Assembly (NCBI GenBank): GCA_002280475.1
Contig: NCEB01000012.1
Coordinates: 1 to 64,000, forward strand
Reading direction: 5' to 3'
DNA: 64,000 bases
Source: Brevundimonas subvibrioides
GTDB lineage: Bacteria > Pseudomonadota > Alphaproteobacteria > Caulobacterales > Caulobacteraceae
Translations under genes and position numbers: made by a program
Shown: piece after piece, positions 1 through 8,070 of the stretch
Layout of the letters: each line of letters opens with the position of its first letter
Position numbering within the stretch: position 1 is the stretch's first letter
Notes under the pieces: generated by a model
The model's database searches: none
What the model was told of the DNA's origin: nothing
What the model saw: only the letters and a program-made list of their open reading frames with translations

Positions 1-1520
1 TTGTTCCACGGCTTGCCGATGGTGTGCAGGAAGTCGGCCAGGTTGAAGATCTTCTCCTGGCTGGGCGTGTCGTGGACCCGGTAGATCAGCGGCGTGTGCG
101 TCTTCTCCAGCGTCTCGGCGGCGCAGACGTTGGCCTGGATCATCATCTCTTCGATCAGGCGGTGGGCCTCCAGCGACTTGCGCGGCTCGATGCCGGCGAT
201 GCCGCCGTCGGGCGACATGATGATGCGGCGCTCGGGGCTTTCGATGGCCAGGGGGCTGCGGCGTTCGCGGCCCTTCAGCATCGTGCGATAGGCGTTCCAC
301 AGCGGATAGAGGATCGCCTCCATGATCGGCCCGGTGGCGTCGTCCAGCAGGCCGTCGATGGCCGATTGCGCCTGCTCGTAGGACAGCTTGGCGTGCGAGC
401 GCATCAGCCCGCGCGTGAACTTGTGTCCGGTCTTGCGGCCGTCCTTGTCGAAGACCATGCGCACGGCCATGCAGGCGCGGTTCTCGCCCTGCTTCAGGCT
501 GCACAGGCCGTTGGACAGCACCTCGGGCAGCATCGGCTCGACCCGGTCGGGGAAGTAGGTCGAGTTGCCCTTGGCCCGCGCCTCGCGGTCCAGCGCCGTA
601 TTGGGGCGCACATAGGCGGCGACGTCGGCGATGGCGACCCAGACGATCCAGCCGCCTGCATTGGCCGGGTCTTCGTCGCGCTCGGCGTAGACGGCGTCGT
701 CATGATCCCGCGCGTCGGCGGGGTCGATGGTGATGAAGGGGACGTGGCGCAGGTCTTCGCGCCCCTTCAGCGTCGGGACGGCCTGATCCTCGGCCTCGCG
801 CTCGACGGCCTCGGAGAAGCCGGTCGGCACCCCGTGGGCGTGGATGGCGATGATGGAAGCGGCGCGCGGGTCGTCCTCGCGCCCGATGTTCTCGATAATC
901 TTGCCGCGCTTGGGACCGTAGCGATGCTCGCCCTTCTCGACGGCGGCCAGCACCAGATCGCCGTCGCGCAGGTCCGTCGCCTGGGCGGCGGGCACCAGCA
1001 GCACGTCCTTGGAGCGCTTGTCGACCGGCTCGACCCGCGTCTCGCGCCCGCCCTTGCGGATGACGCCCAACACGCGGTTGGTTCCGGCGTCCAGCCGCTT
1101 GACCAGGCGCGCCTCCCAGCCTTCGACGCCCCGGCTGAACTTGACCAGCAGGCGGTCGCCCATGCCGGGCGCCGGGCCGCGACCCTCGCGGTCGGGCATC
1201 AGGACGGCGCGCGGCGCGTCCTCGCTGCTCTTGACCAGTTCGACGTATAGTTCGCCGTCGGCGTCGCGATCCACGACATCGACCACCCCGACGGGGGGCA
1301 GGGCGCCGGCTTCGGAAAAGCCCTTGCGGCCGCGCTTGCCCAGGCGGCCCTCGGCCTCAAGCTCCTTCAGCATGTCGCGCAGGGCGCGGCGCTCGGCGCC
1401 CTTCAGGCCGAAGGCGCGCGCGATGTCGGCCTTTTCGGCTTCTCCGGCCTCGCGCAGGAAGGCGACGAGGGATTCTTTGTCGGGCAGGCCCGCGACGGGG
1501 CGTTTCGGTGTCTTGACCAT
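1..1520 (-). CDS. rnr: Ribonuclease R, N-terminal ~506 residues (cut by window start)
   Basis: 3'-5' exoribonuclease of the RNase II/R family that degrades structured RNA. The frame is open from an ATG at 1518-1520 (MVKTPKRPVAGLPDKES) to base 1 without a stop. An N-terminal winged-helix-like part, a cold-shock/OB region and the start of the RNB domain are visible. The metal-binding aspartate cluster reads TIDPADARDHDDAV near residue 270. RNase R is usually about 750-800 aa, so the C-terminal RNB end and S1 domain lie outside the window. It is divergent from cbs, with about 110 bp between the starts. Family call is firm; RNase R rather than RNase II rests on the N-terminal extension. Confidence 0.93.
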   Translation of the reverse strand, partial: MVKTPKRPVAGLPDKESLVAFLREAGEAEKADIARAFGLKGAERRALRDMLKELEAEGRLGKRGRKGFSEAGALPPVGVVDVVDRDADGELYVELVKSSEDAPRAVLMPDREGRGPAPGMGDRLLVKFSRGVEGWEARLVKRLDAGTNRVLGVIRKGGRETRVEPVDKRSKDVLLVPAAQATDLRDGDLVLAAVEKGEHRYGPKRGKIIENIGREDDPRAASIIAIHAHGVPTGFSEAVEREAEDQAVPTLKGREDLRHVPFITIDPADARDHDDAVYAERDEDPANAGGWIVWVAIADVAAYVRPNTALDREARAKGNSTYFPDRVEPMLPEVLSNGLCSLKQGENRACMAVRMVFDKDGRKTGHKFTRGLMRSHAKLSYEQAQSAIDGLLDDATGPIMEAILYPLWNAYRTMLKGRERRSPLAIESPERRIIMSPDGGIAGIEPRKSLEAHRLIEEMMIQANVCAAETLEKTHTPLIYRVHDTPSQEKIFNLADFLHTIGKPWN

Positions 1521-1632
1521 TGCGCCCTTTCTAACGCGCTTCGCGGCGAAAGGGTGAAAACTTGCATGAGTTGACCGCGAGGGTCGCGACGCCCAGCTTC
1601 CCCCTGAAACCCGTGCAACGGAGCCTGCCTTC

Positions 1633-3036
1633 ATGTCGATGACCGACACCCCTGTTCTCAGCCGTCCGGCCAAGACCCTGCTGGACCTGATCGGCAAGAC
1701 GCCGATGGTCGAGGTGACGCGGATCGACACTGGCCCCTGCCGCCTGTTCCTGAAGCTGGAGAGCCAGAACCCCGGCGGCTCCATCAAGGACCGCATCGCC
1801 CTGTCGATGATCGAGGCGGCGGAGCAGGAGGGATGGCTGAAGCCCGGCGGGACCATCGTCGAGGCGACGGCCGGGAACACAGGCCTGGCCCTGACCCTGG
1901 TCGGTCAGGCCAAGGGCTATAAGGTGTTGCTGGTCATCCCGGACAAGATGTCCAAGGAAAAAATCCAGCATCTGCGCGCTATGGGCGCCGATGTCCGGCT
2001 GACCCGGTCAGACGTCGATCACGGCCATCCCGAATACTACACCGACATGGCCGAGCGGCTGGCGCAGCAGATTCCGGGCGGGTTCTTCGTCAATCAGTTC
2101 GCCAACAGAGCCAACTCCGAGGCGCATGTGCGGACGACGGGGCCCGAGATCTGGGAGCAGATGGGTCATGACATCGACGCCTATGTCGCGGGCATCGGCT
2201 CCGGCGGCACGATCACGGGCGTGGCCCAGTATCTGAAGCGCGAGGGATCCAGGGCCGAGATCATCCTGGCCGATCCGGTCGGCTCGGTGCTCGCCGGCAT
2301 CGTCAACCACGGCGTGCCGAGTCCCGAGGGCAGCTACACCGTCGAGGGCATCGGCCAGAACTTCGTGCCGGACACCGCCGACATGAGCCTGATCGACAAG
2401 GCCTATTCCATTCCGGACGCCGAGGCCGTGGCGACCGTGCGCGAACTGCTGCTGAAGGAGGGCATCCTGGCCGGGTCGTCGTCGGGCACCCTGATCGCCG
2501 CGGCCCTGCGCTGGTGCCGCGAGCAGACCGAGCCCAAGCGGTGCGTGACCTTCGTCTGCGACACCGGGGCCAAGTATCTGTCCAAGGTCTACAACGACGC
2601 CTGGCTGGCGGATCAGGGCCTGGGCGCGCGTGAGATCCACGGCGACCTGTCCGACCTGATCAGCCGCAAGTACGAGAACGGCGACGTGGTGACGGCGGGG
2701 CCAGAAGATACGCTCGACACCGCCTTCAAGCGCATGCGTTCCGCCGATGTCAGCCAATTGCCGGTCATCCAGGACGGCCGTCTGGTCGGCATCCTGGATG
2801 AGAGCGATCTGGTTCATGTGATGAACACGGACGAGATCACGCGAAAAGAACGTTTTGCCAAGCCGGTGTCGTCCGCCATGACCCGCGACCTGGACACGGT
2901 CCAGGTGACCGAGCCGCTGGACGCCCTGATCCCCCTGTTCGACCGGGACCGCGTCGCCATCGTACTGGACGGCGAGCAGTTCGTCGGCCTGATCGCCCGC
3001 GTCGACCTGATAAACCACCTGAGTCTGAACAGGTAG
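1633..3036 (+). CDS. cbs: Cystathionine beta-synthase (PLP enzyme with C-terminal CBS pair)
   Basis: Condenses serine (or an activated serine) with homocysteine to cystathionine, the first step of reverse transsulfuration. 467 aa. The PLP lysine is K52 in the NPGGSIKDR motif; the phosphate loop GIGSGGTITG is near residues 186-195. After about residue 345 come two CBS repeats (for example VSQLPVIQDGRLVGILDESD), a regulatory nucleotide/SAM-sensing module in this family. The ATG at 1633 gives the expected N-terminus. A cystathionine gamma-lyase-like gene follows 700 bp downstream on the same strand, supporting cystathionine synthase over plain cysteine synthase. Confidence 0.9.
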   Translation: MSMTDTPVLSRPAKTLLDLIGKTPMVEVTRIDTGPCRLFLKLESQNPGGSIKDRIALSMIEAAEQEGWLKPGGTIVEATAGNTGLALTLVGQAKGYKVLLVIPDKMSKEKIQHLRAMGADVRLTRSDVDHGHPEYYTDMAERLAQQIPGGFFVNQFANRANSEAHVRTTGPEIWEQMGHDIDAYVAGIGSGGTITGVAQYLKREGSRAEIILADPVGSVLAGIVNHGVPSPEGSYTVEGIGQNFVPDTADMSLIDKAYSIPDAEAVATVRELLLKEGILAGSSSGTLIAAALRWCREQTEPKRCVTFVCDTGAKYLSKVYNDAWLADQGLGAREIHGDLSDLISRKYENGDVVTAGPEDTLDTAFKRMRSADVSQLPVIQDGRLVGILDESDLVHVMNTDEITRKERFAKPVSSAMTRDLDTVQVTEPLDALIPLFDRDRVAIVLDGEQFVGLIARVDLINHLSLNR

Positions 3037-3044
3037 TTGGAATG

Positions 3045-3059
3045 GTGCACCAGATGCAC
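3045..3059. promoter_or_regulatory. Imperfect palindrome upstream of the DUF4160/DUF2442 pair
   Basis: GTGCA and TGCAC arms separated by CCAGA lie 12 bp before the ATG of the DUF4160 gene, with further partial symmetry outward (GGAA at 3039, TTCC at 3064). It sits in the only non-coding stretch upstream of the pair and is a candidate autoregulatory operator. Arms are short, so chance is possible. Confidence 0.35.
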
Positions 3060-3070
3060 TACCTTCCACC

Positions 3071-3304
3071 ATGGTGACGTTGTATCGCGCACCGCCGTGG
3101 AAAATCGCCGTCTATGGGCGAGATCACGGTGTGCCGCATTTTCACGTCGAGGGCAGAGGATGGCGGTGCTCAGTGGCGATCTCAACGCTTGAGTTGATCA
3201 TCGGGTACGCGTCGAAGCCCGCTCTGACGTCGGCGATCGGCTGGGCATCGCAGCATCAGGATGAGTTGCTGGCCAAGTGGCGGGAACTGAACCATGAGCG
3301 ATGA
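3071..3304 (+). CDS. DUF4160 family protein
   Basis: 77 aa. It has the DUF4160 hallmark HFHVE near residues 23-27 and a C-terminal tryptophan-rich helix (WASQHQDELLAKWRELN). Its stop overlaps the start of the following DUF2442 gene by 11 bp, so the two are translationally coupled. DUF4160/DUF2442 genes are commonly found as neighbours and resemble a toxin-antitoxin arrangement; I know of no proven activity, so function is unknown. A GTG at 3074 is an equally possible start. Its position between cbs and the next transsulfuration gene suggests a later insertion. Confidence 0.82.
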   Translation: MVTLYRAPPWKIAVYGRDHGVPHFHVEGRGWRCSVAISTLELIIGYASKPALTSAIGWASQHQDELLAKWRELNHER

Positions 3305-3728
3305 GCGTCTTCATACGATCCGTTCTGTCCGAGCCATGGACGGCTGCCGGCTTCTCCTGTCGTGGGAGGACGCCGAGGACGCGACGATCGACCTGACCCC
3401 CATCGTCAAGACGGCTGCCTTCCGGTCGTTGGGGCGACCGGAAGTGTTCGAGAAGGTCGAGCTGGGCGACTGGGGTCACAGTGTCGTCTGGCCGGGGGAC
3501 ATCGAGATCGGCGCAGACTCTCTCTGGCTGGACAGCTTGACGGCCTGGGGCCGGGAGGACACCCGCGCGTTTCTGGAATGGCGGCTACGAAACGGCCTGT
3601 CGCTGACCGCCGCCGCCGAGGCGCTCGGCCTGTCGCGGAGAACCATCGCCTACTATTCGCGAGGGCGGCCGGTGCCGCGTTCCATCATCCTGGCCTGCAA
3701 GGGCTGGGACGCACTGAAAGCCGCCTGA
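3294..3728 (+). CDS. DUF2442 family protein with C-terminal helix-turn-helix
   Basis: 144 aa. The N-terminal ~80 residues match the DUF2442 (NE0471-like) fold, with the conserved pattern LLSWEDAEDATIDLTPIV. The C-terminal part (LSLTAAAEALGLSRRTIAYY) is a recognisable helix-turn-helix, so this partner probably binds DNA and could repress the pair. It overlaps the upstream DUF4160 gene by 11 bp and ends 2 bp before the ATG of the cystathionine lyase gene, so that metabolic gene is probably read on the same transcript. Antitoxin-like role is inference. Confidence 0.82.
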   Translation: MSDERLHTIRSVRAMDGCRLLLSWEDAEDATIDLTPIVKTAAFRSLGRPEVFEKVELGDWGHSVVWPGDIEIGADSLWLDSLTAWGREDTRAFLEWRLRNGLSLTAAAEALGLSRRTIAYYSRGRPVPRSIILACKGWDALKAA

Positions 3729-3730
3729 CC

Positions 3731-4888
3731 ATGCTCAAGAACAGCCAGGGCTTCTCGACCCGCGCCATTCATGCGGGCCAGCGGCCGGACCCGACGACTG
3801 GCGCGGTGATGACGCCCATCTACGCCACCTCGACCTATGCCCAGGAAAGCCCGGGGGTGAACCAGGGCTATGAATACGCCCGGGGCAAGAACCCGACGCG
3901 CGAGGCGTTCGAGGCCTGCATCAACGACCTGGAGGGCGGGGTACAGGCGTTCGGCTTCGCCTCGGGCATGGCGGCGACCTCCACCGCGCTGGAACTGCTG
4001 GACGCCGGATCGCATATCGTCACCGGCGACGACCTGTACGGCGGCTCATGGCGTCTGTTCGAGCGGGTCAGGCGGCGCTCGGCGGGACTGGACTTCTCCT
4101 ATGTCGACATGGCCGACCTGTCGGCGGTCGGAGCGGCGATCACGCCACAGACGAAGATGATCTGGGCCGAGACGCCGACCAACCCCTTGATGAAGCTGGC
4201 CGACATCGCGGGCCTGTCGGCGATCGCCAAGGCCCACGGCCTGCTGCTGGTGGTCGACAACACCTTCGCCACGCCCTGGAGCCAGCAGCCCCTGAGCCTG
4301 GGTGCCGACATCGTCATGCATTCGGCGACCAAGTATCTGAACGGGCACTCCGACGTCATCGGGGGCGTGCTGGTGGCGCGCGAAGCCGAGATCGCGGCCC
4401 AGCTGAAGTTCCTCCAGAACTCGGTCGGCGGGGTCATGGGGCCGTTCGACGCCTTCCTGGTCAACCGGGGCCTGAAGACCTTGGGCATCCGAATGAAGGC
4501 GCACAACGAGAACGCCCTGGCCGTCGCCCGCTGGCTGGAGGACCGGGCGGGGGTGTCGCGCGTGCTCTATCCCGGTCTCATCAGCCACCCGCAGCATGAG
4601 CTGGCGACGCATCAGATGAACGGCCGCTATGGAGGCATGGTGACCTTCTTCGTCGACGGCGACCTGTCGCGCACGAAACAGGTGCTGGAGCGGTTCGAGG
4701 TCTTCACCCTCGCGGAATCGCTGGGCGGCGTCGAAAGCCTGGTGAACCACCCGGCCATCATGACCCACGCCTCGGTGCCGAAGGCGCTGCGCGAGGCGGG
4801 CGGCGTCACAGACACTCTGGTGCGCCTGTCGGTCGGGGTCGAGGATCTCGACGACCTGCTGGCGGACCTGGATCAGGCGCTGGCCTGA
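3731..4888 (+). CDS. Cystathionine gamma-lyase / gamma-synthase family PLP enzyme
   Basis: 385 aa member of the Cys/Met metabolism PLP family. K201 in MHSATKYLNGHSD is the Schiff-base lysine, and YEYARGKNPTR near residue 48 is the usual substrate/PLP region. Start chosen at ATG 3731 because it gives the canonical N-terminus (QGFSTRAIHAGQRPDP); the frame is open further upstream but that part lies over the DUF2442 gene. Linkage to cbs favours cystathionine gamma-lyase (cystathionine to cysteine). Cystathionine gamma-synthase and O-succinylhomoserine sulfhydrylase are close relatives that sequence alone does not exclude. Confidence 0.87.
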   Translation: MLKNSQGFSTRAIHAGQRPDPTTGAVMTPIYATSTYAQESPGVNQGYEYARGKNPTREAFEACINDLEGGVQAFGFASGMAATSTALELLDAGSHIVTGDDLYGGSWRLFERVRRRSAGLDFSYVDMADLSAVGAAITPQTKMIWAETPTNPLMKLADIAGLSAIAKAHGLLLVVDNTFATPWSQQPLSLGADIVMHSATKYLNGHSDVIGGVLVAREAEIAAQLKFLQNSVGGVMGPFDAFLVNRGLKTLGIRMKAHNENALAVARWLEDRAGVSRVLYPGLISHPQHELATHQMNGRYGGMVTFFVDGDLSRTKQVLERFEVFTLAESLGGVESLVNHPAIMTHASVPKALREAGGVTDTLVRLSVGVEDLDDLLADLDQALA

Positions 4889-4898
4889 TCCTGTAGGC

Positions 4899-4924
4899 GG
4901 CGGAGGAGGCGAGCCCCCTCCGCC
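4899..4924. terminator. GC-rich hairpin between convergent genes
   Basis: GGCGGAGG (4899-4906) pairs with CCTCCGCC (4917-4924), between the ends of the cystathionine lyase gene and the fasciclin gene. No T-tract follows on either strand, so it is a weak candidate bidirectional terminator. Confidence 0.4.
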
Positions 4925-4932
4925 GATAGGAC

Positions 4933-5487
4933 TTACTGCGGAACCGACACCGCATCCGTAACGTGGATCACGCCGTTCGAGGCGGAAAGGTCGGCCGTGA
5001 CCACGGTGGCGACGCCGCCGTTCTCGTCGGTCAGGATGACCGAGCCGTCGCGCAGCGAGGCGACCAGGGTGTCGCCCGACACCGTGGTGATCTCCGCCGA
5101 GCCGTTGCCGGCCTCGATCAGGGCGATGACGTCGGCGGCGGCCACGCGGCCGGCCACGACGTGGGCCGTCAGGACCTTGGTCAGCATCGCGCGGTTTGCG
5201 GGCTGCAGCAGGGTGTCGACCGTGCCGGCGGGCAGGGCGGCGAAGGCGTCATTGGTCGGGGCGAAGACCGTGAACGGCCCCGGTCCTTGCAGGGTCTCGA
5301 CCAGACCCGCGGCCTGGACGGCGGCGACCAGGGTGGTGTGGGCGGGTGAGCCGACGGCGACATCGACGACCGTCTGCTGGGACTGCGTCTGGCTGTGGCC
5401 ACCGCCGTGATGGTCGGCGAAGGCGGCGGGGGCGGTGGCGAGCAGGGCGGCGGCCGATACGGCCCCGGCGAGGGTCTTGAGCGTCAT
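4933..5487 (-). CDS. Secreted fasciclin (FAS1/BIgH3) domain protein
   Basis: 184 aa. Signal peptide MTLKTLAGAVSAAALLATAPAAFA is followed by a His/Gln-rich linker and one FAS1 domain covering about residues 40-183. Hallmarks are FTVFAPTNDAFAALP and the C-terminal SNGVIHVTDAVSVP. FAS1 domains act in surface adhesion or as periplasmic/extracellular binding modules; the ligand is unknown. It is on the same strand as the porin-like gene upstream, 132 bp away, so co-transcription is possible but not shown. Confidence 0.92.
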   Translation of the reverse strand: MTLKTLAGAVSAAALLATAPAAFADHHGGGHSQTQSQQTVVDVAVGSPAHTTLVAAVQAAGLVETLQGPGPFTVFAPTNDAFAALPAGTVDTLLQPANRAMLTKVLTAHVVAGRVAAADVIALIEAGNGSAEITTVSGDTLVASLRDGSVILTDENGGVATVVTADLSASNGVIHVTDAVSVPQ

Positions 5488-5619
5488 GGGAGGGTTCCTG
5501 AGCTTGCGATCGCCTGATGCGCGATCACCGCCACAAACGGCAAAGGCACCGCCGTGGATGCCGCGCAGCTTGCCGCGCGGCGAGCCGCCGCACGCGTCGC
5601 ACCCCCAAGGTCTTGGGCT

Positions 5620-6336
5620 TCAGAAGGCGAACAGAACCGCCGCGACCAGTGTGTCCTCGTACTGCGCGCCCTGGTCGCCGATGTCGGTGCCGTGCCACGC
5701 GAGCTCGAGTTCGACGACCTCGGTCAGGGCATAGGCGACCCCGGCGCTCCAGCCGGTGTAGTCCGGGGCATTGTCCTGTTCGCGTCGGCCGACCATCACC
5801 GCGCCTTGCAGGCGGTCCGCCAGAGGAAAGCGCACACGGGTCTCGACCCAGGTCCAGGCTTCGGTCGATCCGAGGCCGTCCGGTGAATGCTCGACCCGGA
5901 AGCGGGCGTCGACGTCCCCGAACTCGCGGATCACATCGAACTGGAACTCGAACGCGGCGGCGTCCTGGCCGGGGTCGGCGTTCACCCGCCACTTGTGCGA
6001 GACCGAGGCATCGAAGTCGAAGCCGCCGCCCGAGAACTGCCAGCCCGCCTCGATCTCGGTCTCGACCGTCGATCCGGCGGAATCGATCGTCTCGAACTCG
6101 GCGTCCGCGTAGAATCCGCTCGCGGCGTTGTACTGGACCTCGCCGAAGACGTAGGGATCGCCGCCGCTCTTGGACGCGCCCTTGGAGCGGTTGTCGGTGG
6201 CCCCGCCCAGCTCGAACGTCCAGGGCGACCCGCGATCCGGATCATAGCGGGCGTTGTCGCGGTCCTGCGCGAAGGCGGCGCAGGGCAGGGCGATCGAGGC
6301 GGCGAGAATGAGGACAGGGGGCAGCGGACGGTTCAT
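5620..6336 (-). CDS. TorF-like putative outer-membrane porin
   Basis: 238 aa. Signal peptide ends near AFA/QDRD. The rest is amphipathic beta-rich sequence ending in a C-terminal phenylalanine (AAVLFAF), typical of outer-membrane barrels. The pattern GFYADAEFETIDSAGSTVETEIEAG.. resembles the TorF/gcw_chp putative porin family (stated from memory of that family). Substrate unknown. It sits 10 bp from the 3' end of the nitronate monooxygenase gene on the same strand and could share its transcript. Confidence 0.7.
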   Translation of the reverse strand: MNRPLPPVLILAASIALPCAAFAQDRDNARYDPDRGSPWTFELGGATDNRSKGASKSGGDPYVFGEVQYNAASGFYADAEFETIDSAGSTVETEIEAGWQFSGGGFDFDASVSHKWRVNADPGQDAAAFEFQFDVIREFGDVDARFRVEHSPDGLGSTEAWTWVETRVRFPLADRLQGAVMVGRREQDNAPDYTGWSAGVAYALTEVVELELAWHGTDIGDQGAQYEDTLVAAVLFAF

Positions 6337-6346
6337 CCGCCGCTGT

Positions 6347-7279
6347 CTAGGCCACGCCGACCTTCTTGGCGAATTGCTCCGTCGCCTGAGCGTATTCCGA
6401 GCGCAGCCGGTCGACCAGTTCGGCGGTGGGTACCACGTCGTGGACCGCGCCCGCGCCCTGGCCGGCGGACCAGACGGTCTTCCACGCCTTGGCCTCGTCG
6501 CCCATGTCCAGCTTGTGGTCGGGCAGGACCTTGGGATCGATGCCGTTGGCCTGCAGCGACTTGGTCATGAAGTTGGCGGGGATGCCGGACACGGCGGCGG
6601 TGTGGACGATGTCGGTCGCCCCGCTCTCGATGATCATGTCCTTGTAGGCGGCGGGCGCCTCGGCCTCGGTCGTGTTGATGAAGCGGGTGCCCATATAGGC
6701 GAAGTCGGCTCCCATCATCAGGGCCCCGGCCACGTCCTGACCGGTCGACAGGCAGCCGGACAGGATGATGGTCCCGTCGAAGAAGGACCGCACCTCATTG
6801 ACCAGGGCGAAGGGGTTGATGATGCCGGCGTGCCCGCCCGCGCCGTTGGCCACCAGGATCAGGCCGTCGACGCCGCTCTCGGCCGCCTTTCGGGCGTGAC
6901 GCACATTGGCGATGTCGTGGAACACCACGCCGCCATAGCCGTGGACCGCGTCGACCACGTCGCGCACCGCGCCCAGCGAGGTGATGATCAGCGGCACCTG
7001 ATGCTCGACCGAGACCATCATGTCGGCCATCAGGCGCGGGTTGGTCGGATGGACGATGTGGTTGACGCCGAACGCCGCCGCATCGGGCTTCAGCCGCGAT
7101 TTGATCTCGACCAGCCAGTCCCGATAGCCCTCGGTCGTGCGCTGGTTGAGCGACGGGAAGGTGCCGATCACCCCGGCGTTGCAGCACTCGACCACCAGAT
7201 CGGGCCCGGACACCAGGAACATGGGCGCGGCGATCACCGGCAGGGTGAGGCCCTTGGTCAGGGAGGCGGGGATGGCCAT
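6347..7279 (-). CDS. Nitronate monooxygenase / 2-nitropropane dioxygenase family FMN enzyme
   Basis: 310 aa TIM-barrel flavoprotein. N-terminus LTLPVIAAPMFLVSGPDLV, the central NGAGGHAGIINPF, and the flavin-phosphate region GALMMGADFAYMGTRFI are typical. Start taken at ATG 7277-7279 (MAIPASLTKGL), which matches family N-termini; an in-frame ATG at 7348 would add 23 residues unlike the family. Members oxidise nitronates such as propionate 3-nitronate; several homologues are instead flavin-dependent reductases, so the substrate is uncertain. Confidence 0.87.
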   Translation of the reverse strand: MAIPASLTKGLTLPVIAAPMFLVSGPDLVVECCNAGVIGTFPSLNQRTTEGYRDWLVEIKSRLKPDAAAFGVNHIVHPTNPRLMADMMVSVEHQVPLIITSLGAVRDVVDAVHGYGGVVFHDIANVRHARKAAESGVDGLILVANGAGGHAGIINPFALVNEVRSFFDGTIILSGCLSTGQDVAGALMMGADFAYMGTRFINTTEAEAPAAYKDMIIESGATDIVHTAAVSGIPANFMTKSLQANGIDPKVLPDHKLDMGDEAKAWKTVWSAGQGAGAVHDVVPTAELVDRLRSEYAQATEQFAKKVGVA

Positions 7280-7488
7280 GGCGTTCGCTCCGTTTCGTTT
7301 GGCTACGCTTAGCGGGCTGCCGGTGCGGAAGGCAAATCCCGCGTTCATCGCTCCTTAGGGTCTGGGGCGAAAGGATGCCGGTCGGCTGGCTCGGTCTGTT
7401 AATACTTGTCCTGTTCTGTGTATGTTCCGAACTGGCCAGTCTAGACGCGGATTTCGACCTGCATCGTGGTTAAATCTCGTCAACTAAT

Positions 7489-7522
7489 CCCATTGAGACC
7501 CATCTCATCCCATGCTATCCCA
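7489..7522 (-). promoter_or_regulatory. MraZ operator: four TGGG repeats at exact 10-bp spacing
   Basis: CCCA (TGGG on the minus strand) begins at 7489, 7499, 7509 and 7519, always ten bases apart, i.e. one helical turn. Context is TCCCAT or ACCCAT in most copies. MraZ is known to bind tandem TGGGN repeats separated by 5 bp in front of its own operon. These lie 80-115 bp upstream of the chosen mraZ GTG. I could not identify a convincing -35/-10 pair in the surrounding 7380-7600 stretch, which otherwise holds one GANTC site (7563-7567). Confidence 0.85.
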
Positions 7523-7602
7523 ATCCTGTGATTTGGGGAGCGGCGTCGGCGTTCGGCGCGGGGATTCAGCAGGGGCGGGCCGCAGGGCCCGATGGGCAGG
7601 GC

Positions 7603-8070
7603 GTGTTTCTCTCGACCTATGAGAAGCAGCTGGACGGCAAGCGCCGTCTCTTGATCCCCCAGGAATTCCGCACGTCCGAAAACGGCGCCGAGCACGGCGT
7701 CTTCTGCTTCTTCTCGGTCGAGTCCGATTGCCTCGAGGCCGGCGGCGACAAGCTGATGGCCGAGTATGTCGCCCTCATCGAAAGCCTGCCGTTCGGCGAC
7801 GACTGGCGCACCGCCCTGGAAGAGACCGTCTATGCCGGCCAGAAGCCGCTGGCCTATGACTCCGGTGGCCGCATCACGCTGCCAGAGGGGCTGATCGAGG
7901 ACGCGGGCCTGACGGACGACGTCGTCATCGTCGGCATGGGGCCGCGCTTCCAGATCTGGGACCGTGCCCGCTGGATGTCTCGCAAGGAAGAGCGCCGCCA
8001 GCTGGCCCGACGCGCCATGCGCGAGCGTGGCGAGTTCGGCCGTCGCCGCCTGCCGGGGAACGACCAGTGA
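7603..8070 (+). CDS. mraZ: Transcriptional regulator MraZ, first gene of the dcw cluster
   Basis: 155 aa with two SpoVT/AbrB-like beta-barrel repeats: [21 protein letters not shown] at the N-terminus and [19 protein letters not shown] around residue 85. Start chosen at GTG 7603 because it gives the canonical M-F-L-S-T-Y N-terminus; a GTG at 7528 would add 25 non-conserved residues. MraZ forms ring-like oligomers that bind repeats ahead of its own gene and repress dcw transcription. Its stop overlaps the rsmH start by four bases (GTGA). Confidence 0.93.
   Translation: MFLSTYEKQLDGKRRLLIPQEFRTSENGAEHGVFCFFSVESDCLEAGGDKLMAEYVALIESLPFGDDWRTALEETVYAGQKPLAYDSGGRITLPEGLIEDAGLTDDVVIVGMGPRFQIWDRARWMSRKEERRQLARRAMRERGEFGRRRLPGNDQ

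Noticed and set aside
24-1250. 408-codon plus-strand frame at the window start
   Set aside because: Shadow of RNase R on the minus strand, which shows the RNB aspartate cluster.
4899-4924. Strong rho-independent terminator after the cystathionine lyase gene
   Set aside because: The stem is good but no T-tract follows on either strand; kept only as a low-confidence hairpin.
7464-7489. Possible CtrA box upstream of mraZ (TTAA, 7 bp, CAAC)
   Set aside because: Only one half matches; the second half has two of four bases, too weak to call.
7528-7602. Longer mraZ beginning at GTG 7528
   Set aside because: It would add 25 residues not found in the family, while GTG 7603 gives the exact M-F-L-S-T-Y N-terminus.
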